From assembly GCF_050219315.1 (NCBI RefSeq), contig NZ_CP116939.1, positions 2,480,001 to 2,544,000 of the forward strand: a stretch of DNA of 64,000 bases, in the 5' to 3' direction. Below are positions 1-8,747 of this stretch, piece by piece. Each line of letters opens with the position of its first letter. Position 1 is the first letter of the stretch. The translations under genes and the position numbers were made by a program. Origin of the DNA: Megasphaera_A sueciensis. Lineage in GTDB: Bacteria; Bacillota; Negativicutes; Veillonellales; Megasphaeraceae. The notes under the pieces are model-generated. The model was not told the origin of the DNA. It made no database searches and was given only the letters and a program-made list of their open reading frames with translations.

Positions 1-1
1 A

Positions 2-631
2 ACACAGGAACATATTAGAGAAATGGTATATCATTATGCCAAACGAATTAAAGCGGCTGTATTTCAAACGGAATACAATCAATATTATTTAGCAAGTACG
101 CAGGCAATGATAGCAGCTGAAACGGGGAATTTTACACGGTTTGATGTTTTTAATCCGTCATTGGCAGATAATGGATATGTTACAGCTTTTGCAGTAGGAA
201 TTGGATTAGGAGATACACCGGTTGATGCGAAAAAGTGTGCAGTTACAGCACAGCGGAAAGCGGTGCAACATGCTGAAAAAGTAAGTTGTTATGTTCTGGA
301 TGGATATGATTCATTTATAGGGCCGCTATTGACCGTAGCTAAATCTGCTCATGTGTCTGTTTTTGCAGATAATGGCAGACTAAATGACCTATCTATCCGT
401 GCGGGAATTAGCAAGCAAGTATTGACGCGTATCCAGCAGACGTTGCAGCAATATAAAATTAGTGTGTGCACACCGCGTGAATTGTCACAATATCTTAAAA
501 TGAATATTCGCACAGTAAACCGAATCCTTTCCCGTCTTGAACAATGCCAGGCAATTGTTGTTATCGGTAAAAAGGCGACGTCAACAGCAGGTCGCCCTAG
601 TCGTATGATACGATTTCATTTGGACGGATAG
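2..631 (+). CDS. GGDEF-like/HTH transcriptional regulator, C-terminal part (5' end outside window)
   Basis: The reading frame is open from the first bases of the window, so the true start lies upstream; the Met codon at 23 is only the first internal ATG and has no ribosome site. The first visible part resembles a degenerate GGDEF/nucleotide-cyclase fold: a stretch reading AVGIGLGDTPVDAKKCAVTA, followed by a helix and the short motif FIGPL. I associate this pattern with GGDEF-like ligand domains of regulators, but no signature GGDEF catalytic residues are present. The last ~80 residues look like winged-helix DNA-binding sequence (ELSQYLKMNIRTVNRILSRLE). It probably regulates neighbouring metabolic genes; the ligand is unknown. 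Certain as a coding region, moderate as a regulator. Confidence 0.65.
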   Translation, partial: TQEHIREMVYHYAKRIKAAVFQTEYNQYYLASTQAMIAAETGNFTRFDVFNPSLADNGYVTAFAVGIGLGDTPVDAKKCAVTAQRKAVQHAEKVSCYVLDGYDSFIGPLLTVAKSAHVSVFADNGRLNDLSIRAGISKQVLTRIQQTLQQYKISVCTPRELSQYLKMNIRTVNRILSRLEQCQAIVVIGKKATSTAGRPSRMIRFHLDG

Positions 632-733
632 TGGATAGAAGAAATCATATAATATAAAAGCTGTCCATATTCCGGCAGCATAAGAATTTTGGAATAAATA
701 AATTATGTTGTTTTGTTAAAAGGGGGAACTTAT

Positions 734-1846
734 ATGCAGGAGTTAATGATTAAACCGACGATTATGTCCTATACTACATGTAGAGAATTTGCCGACGATT
801 TTCATCTTGGCAAGGGTGATTTGATTATTACCAATCAATATATTTATGATCCGAATTTTAGGGATTTACATTTAGCGTGTGAGATACTATTTCAGGAAAA
901 ATATGGAACAGGAGAGCCATCAGATGAAATGGCGGAAGCTATTTACCAAGACATGCCAAAAAATGTAAAACGAATTATCGCTATCGGCGGGGGTACTGTC
1001 ATTGATTTATCAAAAATTTTCGCACTTAAAAATGTTTCACCTGTTCTTGATTTGTATGACGGAAAAATTACACCAATAAAAGATAAGGAGCTGGTTATTG
1101 TACCAACGACCTGTGGTACAGGCAGTGAGGTAACGAATGTGGCGGTACTGGCATTGGTCAGCCGGCATACGAAAAAAGGATTAGCCGTTGAGCAATTATA
1201 TGGTGATCAAGCTGTCCTTATACCAGAATTATTGAAGACACTTCCGTTTAACGTGTTTGCGACAAGTTCTATTGATGCGTTGGTGCATGCTGTTGAATCG
1301 GCATTGTCACCCAAGGCGAACGAAACGACTCGCATGTTTAGTTACAAGGCAATTGAAAAGATTTTAAACGGGTTTATTCGGATTAGAGAACAGGGCAGAG
1401 AGGCACGTATCCCCTTGATGAAAAACTTTTTATTTGCGAGTAATTATGCTGGCGTTGCATTTGGAAATGCAGGATGTGCTGCTGTTCACGCGATGAGTTA
1501 TCCGTTGGGAGCAAAATATCATGTAGCGCACGGTGAATCGAACTATGCCATGTTTACAGGTGTTATGAATCGGTATATGTCTATCAAATCAGATGGGGAA
1601 ATTGCTGTAATGAATCAGTTCTTTTCAAAAATACTGGGATGTAAGGGGGAGAATGTATATGGTGAATTGGAAAGACTTTTAAATGTTATTTTACCGAAAA
1701 AAGCGCTCCATGAATATGGAGTAACAGAAACAGATTTAAAGGAATTTGCCGATTCGGTGATGGCGAATCAGGGCAGATTAATGGCTAATAATTTTGTTGT
1801 TTTGAGTGAAGATGATGTGATTGAAATTTATAAAAACTTATTTTAA
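734..1846 (+). CDS. 4hbD: 4-hydroxybutyrate dehydrogenase (iron-type alcohol dehydrogenase)
   Basis: NAD-dependent, metal-containing dehydrogenase of 370 residues that interconverts succinate semialdehyde and 4-hydroxybutyrate. Seen: nucleotide loop GGGTVID (85-91), family signature PTTCGTGSE (124-132), and metal ligands D181 and H185 plus the later HAMSYPLGAKYHVAHGE histidines. The whole sequence closely resembles my recollection of the Clostridium kluyveri enzyme, including the opening KGD-LTN segment and EKYGTGEPSDEM. A TTG at 713 would extend the frame, but the AGGGGGA site sits just before ATG 734, so I use that start. It has its own strong terminator at 1901-1955. It links succinate-semialdehyde chemistry to the CoA-transferases downstream. 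Confidence 0.88.
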   Translation: MQELMIKPTIMSYTTCREFADDFHLGKGDLIITNQYIYDPNFRDLHLACEILFQEKYGTGEPSDEMAEAIYQDMPKNVKRIIAIGGGTVIDLSKIFALKNVSPVLDLYDGKITPIKDKELVIVPTTCGTGSEVTNVAVLALVSRHTKKGLAVEQLYGDQAVLIPELLKTLPFNVFATSSIDALVHAVESALSPKANETTRMFSYKAIEKILNGFIRIREQGREARIPLMKNFLFASNYAGVAFGNAGCAAVHAMSYPLGAKYHVAHGESNYAMFTGVMNRYMSIKSDGEIAVMNQFFSKILGCKGENVYGELERLLNVILPKKALHEYGVTETDLKEFADSVMANQGRLMANNFVVLSEDDVIEIYKNLF

Positions 1847-1900
1847 TTTCTAGGAAGATATGTGTTGGTAATTGTCGGATAATTGACGGTATCAAGCAGA

Positions 1901-1955
1901 ATCGGGGGACGCCTTTTGTGTCATAACTTCAAAAGGCGTCCCCCGATGTTTTTTT
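1901..1955 (+). terminator. Rho-independent terminator after 4hbD, 18-bp perfect stem
   Basis: Arms at 1901-1918 and 1930-1947 are exactly complementary, with an 11-nt loop, followed by a T run at 1949-1955. The T run lies only on the + side, so it terminates the dehydrogenase transcript and not the convergent LysR gene. Confidence 0.9.
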
Positions 1956-2008
1956 GCAAAGAGGGTATATTCTGTTTTTTAATACGTCATGGAATTCTTA
2001 CTATTTAA

Positions 2009-2938
2009 TTAATCATTTTTTGTGATTTCTTCTATAATTTGAATAACCGTTTTTGCTGCTTTGGAAAGATATTTTTCCTTTTTAAAAGCAATGACAACCT
2101 GCCAATCTGATAAAAAATTTCTTAAACTGAAATAGCAGGGAGGTATAGGCGCTGTACAATGTGCCGCTAATTTCTCAGGAACGATTGTAGCACCGACACC
2201 TGCGGCAGCTAGTGTTTGCGCAGTAGCCATATCACCGGATTCTAATACAATGGGGGGAGAAAAAACATTTTTTGTAGTAAATTCAAAAAAAGAATTTCTA
2301 AGCCGCTGGCCTTCCTTCATAACGATAAACGGTTCGTGGAAAAGTTTATGCGGATCAATTGTCGGATACTTAGAATTTGCAGACAAAGTGTAATCTTTAT
2401 GTATGCATAAAGGATGGTTTGAAGATAAGACCAGAAGCAATTCTTCGCGAAACAATTCGATATATTGCAGTCCAGGATTGAAGAAGGGATGCAGTACAAT
2501 AGAAAAGTCTGTTTTCCCTTGTAATATAAAGTCTTCCAACTCCTTAGTTTTTCCTTCTTCCAACGTGATATGAATATGAGGATAAAGATTTTTTACAATA
2601 GGAATAACCTTCGATAATAACGTGGAACTTCGATAATTTGAGCTGCCTATACGTACTTGTCCTTGAATAAACTTTCCTAGATCCTGAATTTGCTTTTCTC
2701 GTGAATGATGCAATTCCTGTATCTTGCGTCCAATTTCCAGATAAATTTTGCCGGCTTCTGTTAGTTGAATAGGTACATGTGACCGATCAAAGATTTCGGT
2801 ACCGATATTTCTTTCTATACGCTTTACAAATTGGCTTAAAGAAGGTTGTGCAATATATAATTGTTCAGCTGCTATAGAAAAACTGCCGGTTTCAACAAGT
2901 TTATTTAAGTATTCAAACTCTTTTGAAGATTCACTCAT
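2009..2938 (-). CDS. LysR-family transcriptional regulator
   Basis: 309-residue LysR-type regulator. The N-terminal winged helix (about residues 6-65) has the classic FSIAAEQLYIAQPSLSQFVK recognition region. The rest is the periplasmic-binding-protein-like effector domain, with LESGDMATAQTLAAAGVGATIVP near residues 235-260. ATG codons occur at 2947 and 2938; AAAGGA is adjacent to the first and correctly spaced from the second, so 2938 is preferred. It is divergent from the malic enzyme gene at 3316, the usual arrangement for a LysR protein controlling its neighbour. That target, and a carboxylate inducer, are inferences. Confidence 0.9.
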   Translation of the reverse strand: MSESSKEFEYLNKLVETGSFSIAAEQLYIAQPSLSQFVKRIERNIGTEIFDRSHVPIQLTEAGKIYLEIGRKIQELHHSREKQIQDLGKFIQGQVRIGSSNYRSSTLLSKVIPIVKNLYPHIHITLEEGKTKELEDFILQGKTDFSIVLHPFFNPGLQYIELFREELLLVLSSNHPLCIHKDYTLSANSKYPTIDPHKLFHEPFIVMKEGQRLRNSFFEFTTKNVFSPPIVLESGDMATAQTLAAAGVGATIVPEKLAAHCTAPIPPCYFSLRNFLSDWQVVIAFKKEKYLSKAAKTVIQIIEEITKND

Positions 2939-3315
2939 AAGGCTCATTCCTTTGCGTTATTAAGTTGTAAAAATTGAAGAGGTATACAAAAATACATATG
3001 ATATAGTATAAAAGCTATCGATTATATAATTCTTAAAGTCTTTGACTTATATATAGGGGGATTATACTATATATACATGGATTGTGCAATGTGATATCCA
3101 TTGTATCCCGAAAAAAAGAGGTGTTCGCATATCCATGGACATATGTCATTCTTTTATTTTTTACTTTAAAATTTGTAAATTTCCAAACGGCAGCTGTTGC
3201 TATTGCTGTACCACTTGATAGTGGTGGGCAGGTATGATTACTGTTATTGACTGTTGTGTGAGGGATGTTATTGCTTATTTTAGGGTATTTTAAGTTTATA
3301 ATGGAGGAGATATTT
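2939..3315. promoter_or_regulatory. Divergent promoter region between LysR regulator and malic enzyme
   Basis: This 377-bp gap must hold both promoters. On the + strand TTGACT (3042-3047) lies 15 bp before TATACT (3063-3068), shorter than ideal. Transcription from there would leave a leader of about 240 nt before the malic enzyme. On the - strand a TATACT box lies in the AT-rich stretch near 3005-3015. I recognise no known riboswitch in the leader. A LysR site is expected here, but I could not pin down one T-N11-A motif. Confidence 0.35.
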
Positions 3316-4575
3316 ATGAATTTCGATGAACAAGCAATGGAGGTTAGAAAAGGGAAAAAAGGTATTTTGGAAATGCTTCCTTGTGCTGTGTTAGAAACAA
3401 GTGACGATTTAAGCACATTGTATACCCCCGGTGTTGCACAGCCTTGTCGTGAGATTACGAAAAATAAAGATTTATCTTTTGATTTGACCTGTCGCGGTAA
3501 TATGATTGCCGTTATATCTGACGGAACACGTGTTTTGGGATTGGGGGATATTGGACCGGAAGCGGCTATGCCGGTTATGGAAGGAAAATCTGTATTGTTT
3601 AAGGTGTTTGGCGGGGTTAATGCAATACCGATTTGTTTGGATACAAAAGATCCGCATACATTTATTGAAGCAGTAAAGTTGCTGCAGCCTTCGTTTGCAG
3701 GGATTAATTTAGAAGATATTTCATCGCCTAAATGTTATGAAATTGAAACAACGTTAAAAAATGAAATGGATATACCGGTGTTTCATGATGATCAGCATGG
3801 AACTGCTATTTCGGCCTTAGCAGGAGTTATCGGAGCTTTTCGTTGTGTCGGGAAAAACTTAAAAACAGCTAAGATTGTTATTAATGGGGCGGGAGCTGCG
3901 GGGGCTTCTATTGCACGTCTTCTTATTCTGGCCGGTGCGCAGCACGTTATCGTAGTTGATAAAGCTGGCATCTTGTACAAAGGCATGAATGGGTTGAATA
4001 GTGTACAAAAACAACTGACAGAGGTCACCAATACAGATAATATACAGGGAACACTGGTGGATGCCGCAGTTGGGGCGGATTTGTTATTGGGTGTATCAGG
4101 GCCACATCTTTTTACTAAGAAACTTATTTGTTCTATGAACTCGGATGCCGTCGTATTTGCTATGGCAAATCCTATACCGGAAATAGATTATCAGTCCGCT
4201 AAACAGGCTGGTGCGAGAATTGTTGGTACGGGACGCTCTGACGCTCCTAACCAAATTAATAATGTGATGGTTTTTCCGGGCATTTTCCGAGGAGCCTTAG
4301 CTGTAAGAGCACGGCATATCAATGAAGAAATGAAGCTTGCTGCTGCGTATGCGATTGCCTCTCTTGTTTCCGATGCTGAGTTGAATGAAGCATACGTTAT
4401 TCCTGATGCCTTTGACGAACGGGTAGCGCCGGCCGTTGCAGCAGCCGTTGCAGAAGCAGCTATGAAAAGCGGAGATGCACGTATTACTGTTGATCCGGAA
4501 ACGATACGCCGGGAAGCAAGAATACAGATACAGAAACTTCATCATAAAATTAAAAAAATTTATGAAAAGAAATAA
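3316..4575 (+). CDS. NAD(P)-dependent malic enzyme
   Basis: Decarboxylates malate to pyruvate with reduction of NAD(P). It is 419 residues, the length of the short bacterial type. Seen: catalytic Tyr in LYTPGVAQPC (Y36), the GDIGPEAAMPVMEGK block with Lys91, metal-binding DDQHGTA (158-164), and Rossmann GAGAAG (191-196). The frame extends upstream to 3265, but GGAGGAG is spaced for ATG 3316 and family N-termini start here. It is probably monocistronic and followed by a hairpin. The divergent LysR gene is its likely regulator. In a fermenter it would supply pyruvate from malate or run toward C4 acids. Confidence 0.92.
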   Translation: MNFDEQAMEVRKGKKGILEMLPCAVLETSDDLSTLYTPGVAQPCREITKNKDLSFDLTCRGNMIAVISDGTRVLGLGDIGPEAAMPVMEGKSVLFKVFGGVNAIPICLDTKDPHTFIEAVKLLQPSFAGINLEDISSPKCYEIETTLKNEMDIPVFHDDQHGTAISALAGVIGAFRCVGKNLKTAKIVINGAGAAGASIARLLILAGAQHVIVVDKAGILYKGMNGLNSVQKQLTEVTNTDNIQGTLVDAAVGADLLLGVSGPHLFTKKLICSMNSDAVVFAMANPIPEIDYQSAKQAGARIVGTGRSDAPNQINNVMVFPGIFRGALAVRARHINEEMKLAAAYAIASLVSDAELNEAYVIPDAFDERVAPAVAAAVAEAAMKSGDARITVDPETIRREARIQIQKLHHKIKKIYEKK

Positions 4576-4587
4576 TTTTTTTTGGCG

Positions 4588-4625
4588 AAAAGTCCGGACG
4601 GTATACTGTTCGGACTTATTTCTAT
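4588..4625 (+). terminator. Hairpin after malic enzyme gene
   Basis: Bases 4590-4602 pair with 4605-4617 (AAGTCCG with CGGACTT, continued by an inner stem with G-U pairs), followed by a T-rich tract. Probable terminator, although the U run is broken. Confidence 0.6.
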
Positions 4626-4816
4626 TTAGCATACAACGCATATTCGCTTTTTTGCATTTGCTTTTAACAAGATTAGTGTAAATAGTTCTCAGTTACCGCC
4701 ATTATACGCGAAACAAGATTATTGCAGTTGTTTATCTGCGCTTTCACGGAGGCACTGGTTTGTGCGTTAAAAACTATGGATACAGAATTGGTGGAAAACA
4801 GTACAAGCAATAAGGG

Positions 4817-4968
4817 TATCAGATAGAACGACAGGACCGCCGTACAATGCAAGGACTATTCGGCACCATTACCTATCTGCGCCTTCTTTGTAAAAAAATG
4901 AAGGCAATGAGGCCCGTTATTATCTAGGTGAATACAGTTACCGAAAACTTCTTGATACATACCTTTAA
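4817..4968 (+). pseudogene. Transposase fragment, possibly ISLre2/UPF0236-like
   Basis: No intact gene lies between 4626 and 5026. One frame reads YQIERQDRRTMQGLFGTITY and then LRLLCKK; after a frameshift it continues as ARYYLGEYSYRKLLDTYL and a stop. The order (basic region, FG-x-[VI]-x-[FY]-x-R, then YxLLD-like) reminds me of the N-terminal part of ISLre2/UPF0236 transposases. It is short and decayed, so the family call is tentative; it may simply be noncoding. Confidence 0.3.
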
Positions 4969-5026
4969 CAAAGAAATAATTGACAAAAGCAAGTAGTTGC
5001 AATACTATATATATAAGGTGATTATT

Positions 5027-5473
5027 ATGCATGAAAAATTAAGAAAAGAAATTAGAGATATAAGACAATTCAATAGATACTATACCAATATATTAGGGTT
5101 ATTGGATCGACATATACTTGATAGCTCATTTTCCTTGTCAGAGGTACGGATATTATATGAAATTGCTAATATGGAGTTCTGTACGGCCAAATTGTTGTCT
5201 GTAAAATTATTTCTTGATCAGGGATATTTAAGTCGGATTTTAAAGTCTTTCCAACAGCAGGGACTTATAAAAAAGCAGAAATCTCCAGAAGATGGACGAG
5301 TATACTATTTAAAGCTGTCTGCGGCTGGACGGGAACGAATGTATGCACTAAGTGTCAGATCGGATGCACAGATTGCAGAAATTTTAAATACGTTATCGGA
5401 AACGCAAAGGGCAGAATTAGCTCATTGCATGAAATGCATTGAACAAATATTGGAGGAATCACATCATGTATAA
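5027..5473 (+). CDS. MarR-family transcriptional regulator
   Basis: 148-residue winged-helix protein of the MarR type. Seen: the SLSEVRILYEIAN helix, the recognition region LFLDQGYLSRILKSFQQQGLI, and the wing KSPEDGRVYYLKLSAAGRE. An upstream TTG at 4997 is possible, but AAGGTG is spaced for ATG 5027. Its last codons overlap the start of the GNAT gene at 5466 by 8 nt, so the two are translationally coupled. In many bacteria these two domains form one MarR-GNAT polypeptide; here they are separate. It probably autoregulates the pair. Confidence 0.85.
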   Translation: MHEKLRKEIRDIRQFNRYYTNILGLLDRHILDSSFSLSEVRILYEIANMEFCTAKLLSVKLFLDQGYLSRILKSFQQQGLIKKQKSPEDGRVYYLKLSAAGRERMYALSVRSDAQIAEILNTLSETQRAELAHCMKCIEQILEESHHV

Positions 5474-5963
5474 TTCATATAGTATCCGCCCCTATAAAAA
5501 AGGAGAAGAGAAATATGTTGCGGATAAACATAGAAACGTTTATTTGGAAGAATATAATTGGGGGCCGGTATTTGGCAATTATGCTGCAAGCGTAGCTTGC
5601 AATTTTGCATTGACGCAGAGAAAATCCAGAGAAGAATTATGGGTTGCTGAAATCCAAGGAACATTGGCAGGCTGCATTATGCTGAGTGAAGCAGAAAACC
5701 CGGAGATAGGTCAGCTTCGCTTGTTTCTTGTTGACAAAAAATATCGTAAAAACGGTGTTGGTACTGCTTTAACAAGTGCATTGATGAATAAGGCACGGGT
5801 CTGTAACTATAAAAAGCTTGTCCTTTGGACTGCAGATGTTTTGATAGAAGCAAGACAACATTATAGTACGATGGGGTTTACTTGTGTAGAAAGTATTTCC
5901 AACGATGTATGGAACCTTTCGGGAAAAACAATATACGAGGAGAAATGGGAAATGAATATATGA
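5466..5963 (+). CDS. GNAT-family N-acetyltransferase
   Basis: 165-residue acetyl-CoA-dependent acetyltransferase. Seen: the motif A segment LRLFLVDKKYRKNGVGTALT with the pyrophosphate-binding loop (YRKNGVGTAL) and a C-terminal HYSTMGF motif B. The sequence pattern matches the C-terminal half of fused MarR-GNAT proteins. The GGAGG of the start is embedded in the end of the MarR gene. The substrate is unknown. Confidence 0.82.
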   Translation: MYNSYSIRPYKKGEEKYVADKHRNVYLEEYNWGPVFGNYAASVACNFALTQRKSREELWVAEIQGTLAGCIMLSEAENPEIGQLRLFLVDKKYRKNGVGTALTSALMNKARVCNYKKLVLWTADVLIEARQHYSTMGFTCVESISNDVWNLSGKTIYEEKWEMNI

Positions 5964-6044
5964 ATTACAGTGTGAGTATACCTATAGACTTATTTTTGCA
6001 AAATAAGGAGATTTTTTAGGATAAGTAGTAAAAGGAGGAACGAT

Positions 6045-6920
6045 ATGTTTGAATTAGTTAAATTGAAGGGCAATACGTATTATATTGAAAGTCCCGCTAA
6101 GATAGGTGTATATCTAAGCGGGACTGAGGTGTATCTTATTGACAGCGGGAATGATAAAGATGCAGGAAGAAAGCTCCGTAAGCTTTTGGAGGAAAAATGC
6201 TGGCATTTACGGGGAATTGTTAATACGCATTCCAATGCTGATCATATTGGGGGAAATGCATATTTGGCCAAGCAAACACAGTGTGGAATTTATGCCAATG
6301 GTATCGAACAGGCATTTACCCGCTGGCCGATTTTAGAGACATCTTTTTTATATGGAGGATATCCGCCGAAGGACTTGCGTCATAAATTTTTGCTGGCAGC
6401 TGAAAGCCCGGCTCAAGATTTTTCTGCTGATGGATTTCCGCAGGCATTAATGCCTATTGATTTACCGGGACACTTTTTTCATATGGTTGGATTTCGGACT
6501 TCGGATGACGTTGTTTTTTTAGCCGATTGTCTGAGTAGCAGGGAAATATTAGATAAATATCATATCAGCTTTATTTATAATGTAGCAGAATATTTACAGA
6601 CACTAGATAAAGTAGAAGCGATGAAGGCTGATATTTTTGTTCCATCTCATGCCGCCGTAACTTCGGATATCATTCCTTTAGTGCAGTATAACAGGGAAAA
6701 GGTCATGGAAATTGGCGAACGGATATATGATATGTGTCATACACCGCTTATCTTTGAAGAAATACTAAAACAAGTATTTGATGCTTATTCACTGCAATTG
6801 GATTTTGAACAATATGTTCTTGTTGGCAGTACACTGCGTTCTTATTTATCATGGCTGCGAGATGCACAAAAAATAAATGTAGAATTTGACAATAATAAAT
6901 TGTATTGGAAATGTATTTGA
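6045..6920 (+). CDS. MBL-fold metallo-hydrolase
   Basis: 291-residue metallo-beta-lactamase fold hydrolase. Seen: zinc motif THSNADHIGG (61-70), giving the H-x-H-x-D-H pattern, a later His in DLPGHFFHMVGF, the bridging Asp in FLADCLS and the final His in PSHAAV. AAAGGAGG precedes the ATG. It is a stand-alone domain without rhodanese or flavodoxin partners, so it is probably a hydrolase of a thioester or lactone type; the substrate cannot be read from the sequence. It lies 81 bp after the GNAT gene and may be co-transcribed. Confidence 0.82.
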   Translation: MFELVKLKGNTYYIESPAKIGVYLSGTEVYLIDSGNDKDAGRKLRKLLEEKCWHLRGIVNTHSNADHIGGNAYLAKQTQCGIYANGIEQAFTRWPILETSFLYGGYPPKDLRHKFLLAAESPAQDFSADGFPQALMPIDLPGHFFHMVGFRTSDDVVFLADCLSSREILDKYHISFIYNVAEYLQTLDKVEAMKADIFVPSHAAVTSDIIPLVQYNREKVMEIGERIYDMCHTPLIFEEILKQVFDAYSLQLDFEQYVLVGSTLRSYLSWLRDAQKINVEFDNNKLYWKCI

Positions 6921-6986
6921 TTTAGCCGTTTAGCGAATAAAATTTTTTTGATAGACAGACATGTTTTTTGCGAAGACTTTGATCTG

Positions 6987-8150
6987 CTACTGTGTTTTTA
7001 AATATTCTTCTATAGCGTAGGCTATCAAATATTCCATTCGTGTTGTTGCATTAGAAAAATCAACAGGCAGTAACTGACGTATTTGTTTCATTCTGTAATT
7101 AATCGTATTACGGTGTAAAAATGTTTGTTCAGCGACTGATTGTAAACTGCAGCTGTTTTCAAGGTAAATTTTCAAGGTGGCGGATAATGCGGTGTTGTGA
7201 ACACGGTCATATTCTGCCAGAATGGATAAACGGATGTTGCTGAATTGGTGTAATATACGCTTGTCTTCGATAGATAACAACAGCTGATAGATTCCTAATT
7301 TTTCAAAATATAATGGAGAAACTTGTCGAACGGCTGCAATAGTAACGGCTCCGATAGCTTGTTTGTAACTTTCCGACAGTTCTGTCAATTTGGAAACACT
7401 ATTGCTGATACCGATACGGCACGCTTGCGATTCGTGAAGAAAGATATTTTCAAGAATAGTCACTATATTTTCTATATTTTTACACATCGAGTCACTTATG
7501 ATCAAAATATAGTAATAAAAATAAGGGAAAAAAAGATACGGTGTATTATATGTATTCATAGCATTGCGGCCTTGTAACAGTATGAGTTCCCTGCTTTCAG
7601 GGGCAATTTGCTTGTTGTGCGGTGAAAAGCAGATGATACAGTAATTTTTAACTTGCATAAAAGAGGAGCTTCCAATCTCCTCTTTGTACAGTTCTTCCCG
7701 GTCCGGTCTATGTATAAGGTTAATAAATGCTTTAGTCAGGCTTTCTTCATAATGCTGTCCCAGAACGATGCGATTTAAATAATCCTGCATGATATCGGCA
7801 ATATGTATTTCCCATGGAAAAACAAATAAAGGATAATTATGAGCATTACAATACTCAATGATATCTCTGTTAATATCAGTTTCCTGTAAATAATGACCGA
7901 TATTAATGAACAAACCGGCGGTATTTCGATGTATAATTTCACATATGAACTTTTTTAAATTTTTTTCGGAATTGATAATCATACCTGTAGTAATAACTAA
8001 GTTTCCGTTTCGTATGTAATTTGTTGTATGCAGATCTTCGGAGTAATATACCCAAGACACCTCTTGGCATAATCCGTGTTCTCCGCAAATCAGTTTTAGT
8101 TTATATTTATTTTTGGTCGCATTATAAAAATTTTTTAACAGTAAGGGCAC
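6987..8150 (-). CDS. PucR-family transcriptional regulator (CdaR-type C-terminal HTH)
   Basis: 387 residues. The N-terminal PucR domain has LKLICGEHGLCQEVSWVYYS (about 15-35) and the C-terminal helix-turn-helix has SLQSVAEQTFLHRNTINYRM close to the end, both diagnostic for the family. The frame is open up to 8279, but AAAGGAG lies exactly upstream of a GTG at 8150, and a promoter at 8217-8246 would start transcripts inside the longer frame, so GTG is the start. Family members control purine, amino-acid or GABA-type catabolism. It is divergent from the 8.7-13.6 kb peptide/aminotransferase cluster, its likely target (inference). Confidence 0.88.
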   Translation of the reverse strand: MPLLLKNFYNATKNKYKLKLICGEHGLCQEVSWVYYSEDLHTTNYIRNGNLVITTGMIINSEKNLKKFICEIIHRNTAGLFINIGHYLQETDINRDIIEYCNAHNYPLFVFPWEIHIADIMQDYLNRIVLGQHYEESLTKAFINLIHRPDREELYKEEIGSSSFMQVKNYCIICFSPHNKQIAPESRELILLQGRNAMNTYNTPYLFFPYFYYYILIISDSMCKNIENIVTILENIFLHESQACRIGISNSVSKLTELSESYKQAIGAVTIAAVRQVSPLYFEKLGIYQLLLSIEDKRILHQFSNIRLSILAEYDRVHNTALSATLKIYLENSCSLQSVAEQTFLHRNTINYRMKQIRQLLPVDFSNATTRMEYLIAYAIEEYLKTQ

Positions 8151-8216
8151 TTTTATATCTCCTTTGCATACAAATTCAATAGCATGTACCGCAATATAGA
8201 CATGCTGCATATTATT

Positions 8217-8246
8217 ATTATACTTTATGTTGTTCTCAGATAACAA
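8217..8246 (-). promoter_or_regulatory. Promoter of the PucR regulator gene
   Basis: On the - strand TTGTTA (8246-8241) is followed after 18 bp by TATAAT (8222-8217). The predicted start is near 8210, giving a leader of about 60 nt to the GTG start at 8150. Confidence 0.6.
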
Positions 8247-8529
8247 TACAAAGTATAGTAGTGATATGTATAAAAACATATATTTTTTGGTTATAATAAA
8301 TGCGGATTGTTTTTCAGATTACCTACTCCTTACTATTTGACTGCTATGAAGTAACAAGTATATTAATTTCTTGTTTTTATGTTTTTATTTTATTAAAAAT
8401 AATAAAGAAAAAATATTTTTATACGATGATTGTGCTTGTAACACAAATCATTGTTTTTTTTTTGTGCTATGTATATCTTGTGATTATTGCATAATTTGAT
8501 TATAATGACACCAATATTAAATAATTTTG

Positions 8530-8577
8530 AGTACACGGCAATGAAGCTGAAGAATCATTTGCCGTGTACTTTTTTTT
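8530..8577 (+). terminator. Strong hairpin with T tract upstream of the binding-protein gene
   Basis: Arms 8530-8541 and 8559-8570 are perfectly complementary (12 bp), followed by eight T. No convincing gene ends here on the + strand: the only frame before it (8300-8494, 64 residues, hydrophobic) lacks a ribosome site and starts inside a TATAAT-like box. It may end a short noncoding or small-peptide transcript. Nothing else is recognised between 8280 and 8690. Confidence 0.7.
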
Positions 8578-8693
8578 GAGATAGGAGATGATGATGTAAC
8601 TGTATCTAATGGGGAACAATATTATGTGTAGATTTTATCGGAGATGTATACTTTTAGTGTTTTACTTAATTAATTAAATTATGTAAATGAAAA

Positions 8694-8721
8694 TTGACGG
8701 CGTGATTTATTTGTTTAATAT
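8694..8721 (+). promoter_or_regulatory. Promoter of the substrate-binding protein gene
   Basis: TTGACG (8694-8699), 16 bp, then TAATAT (8716-8721). The expected transcript starts close to the AAAGGGGG ribosome site. An AT-rich near-palindrome (TTAATTAATTAA core, about 8666-8680) just upstream could be a regulator site. Confidence 0.55.
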
Positions 8722-8747
8722 AAGGAAAGGAAAAAGGGGGTATCATT

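Noticed and set aside
3033..3416. 127-residue - strand frame overlapping the malic enzyme start
   Set aside because: Antisense to the malic enzyme leader and start, serine/isoleucine-rich, no ribosome site or family match.
8300..8494. 64-residue hydrophobic frame
   Set aside because: Starts within a TATAAT-like box, no ribosome site, AT-rich composition alone explains the hydrophobicity. Kept only as context for the orphan terminator.
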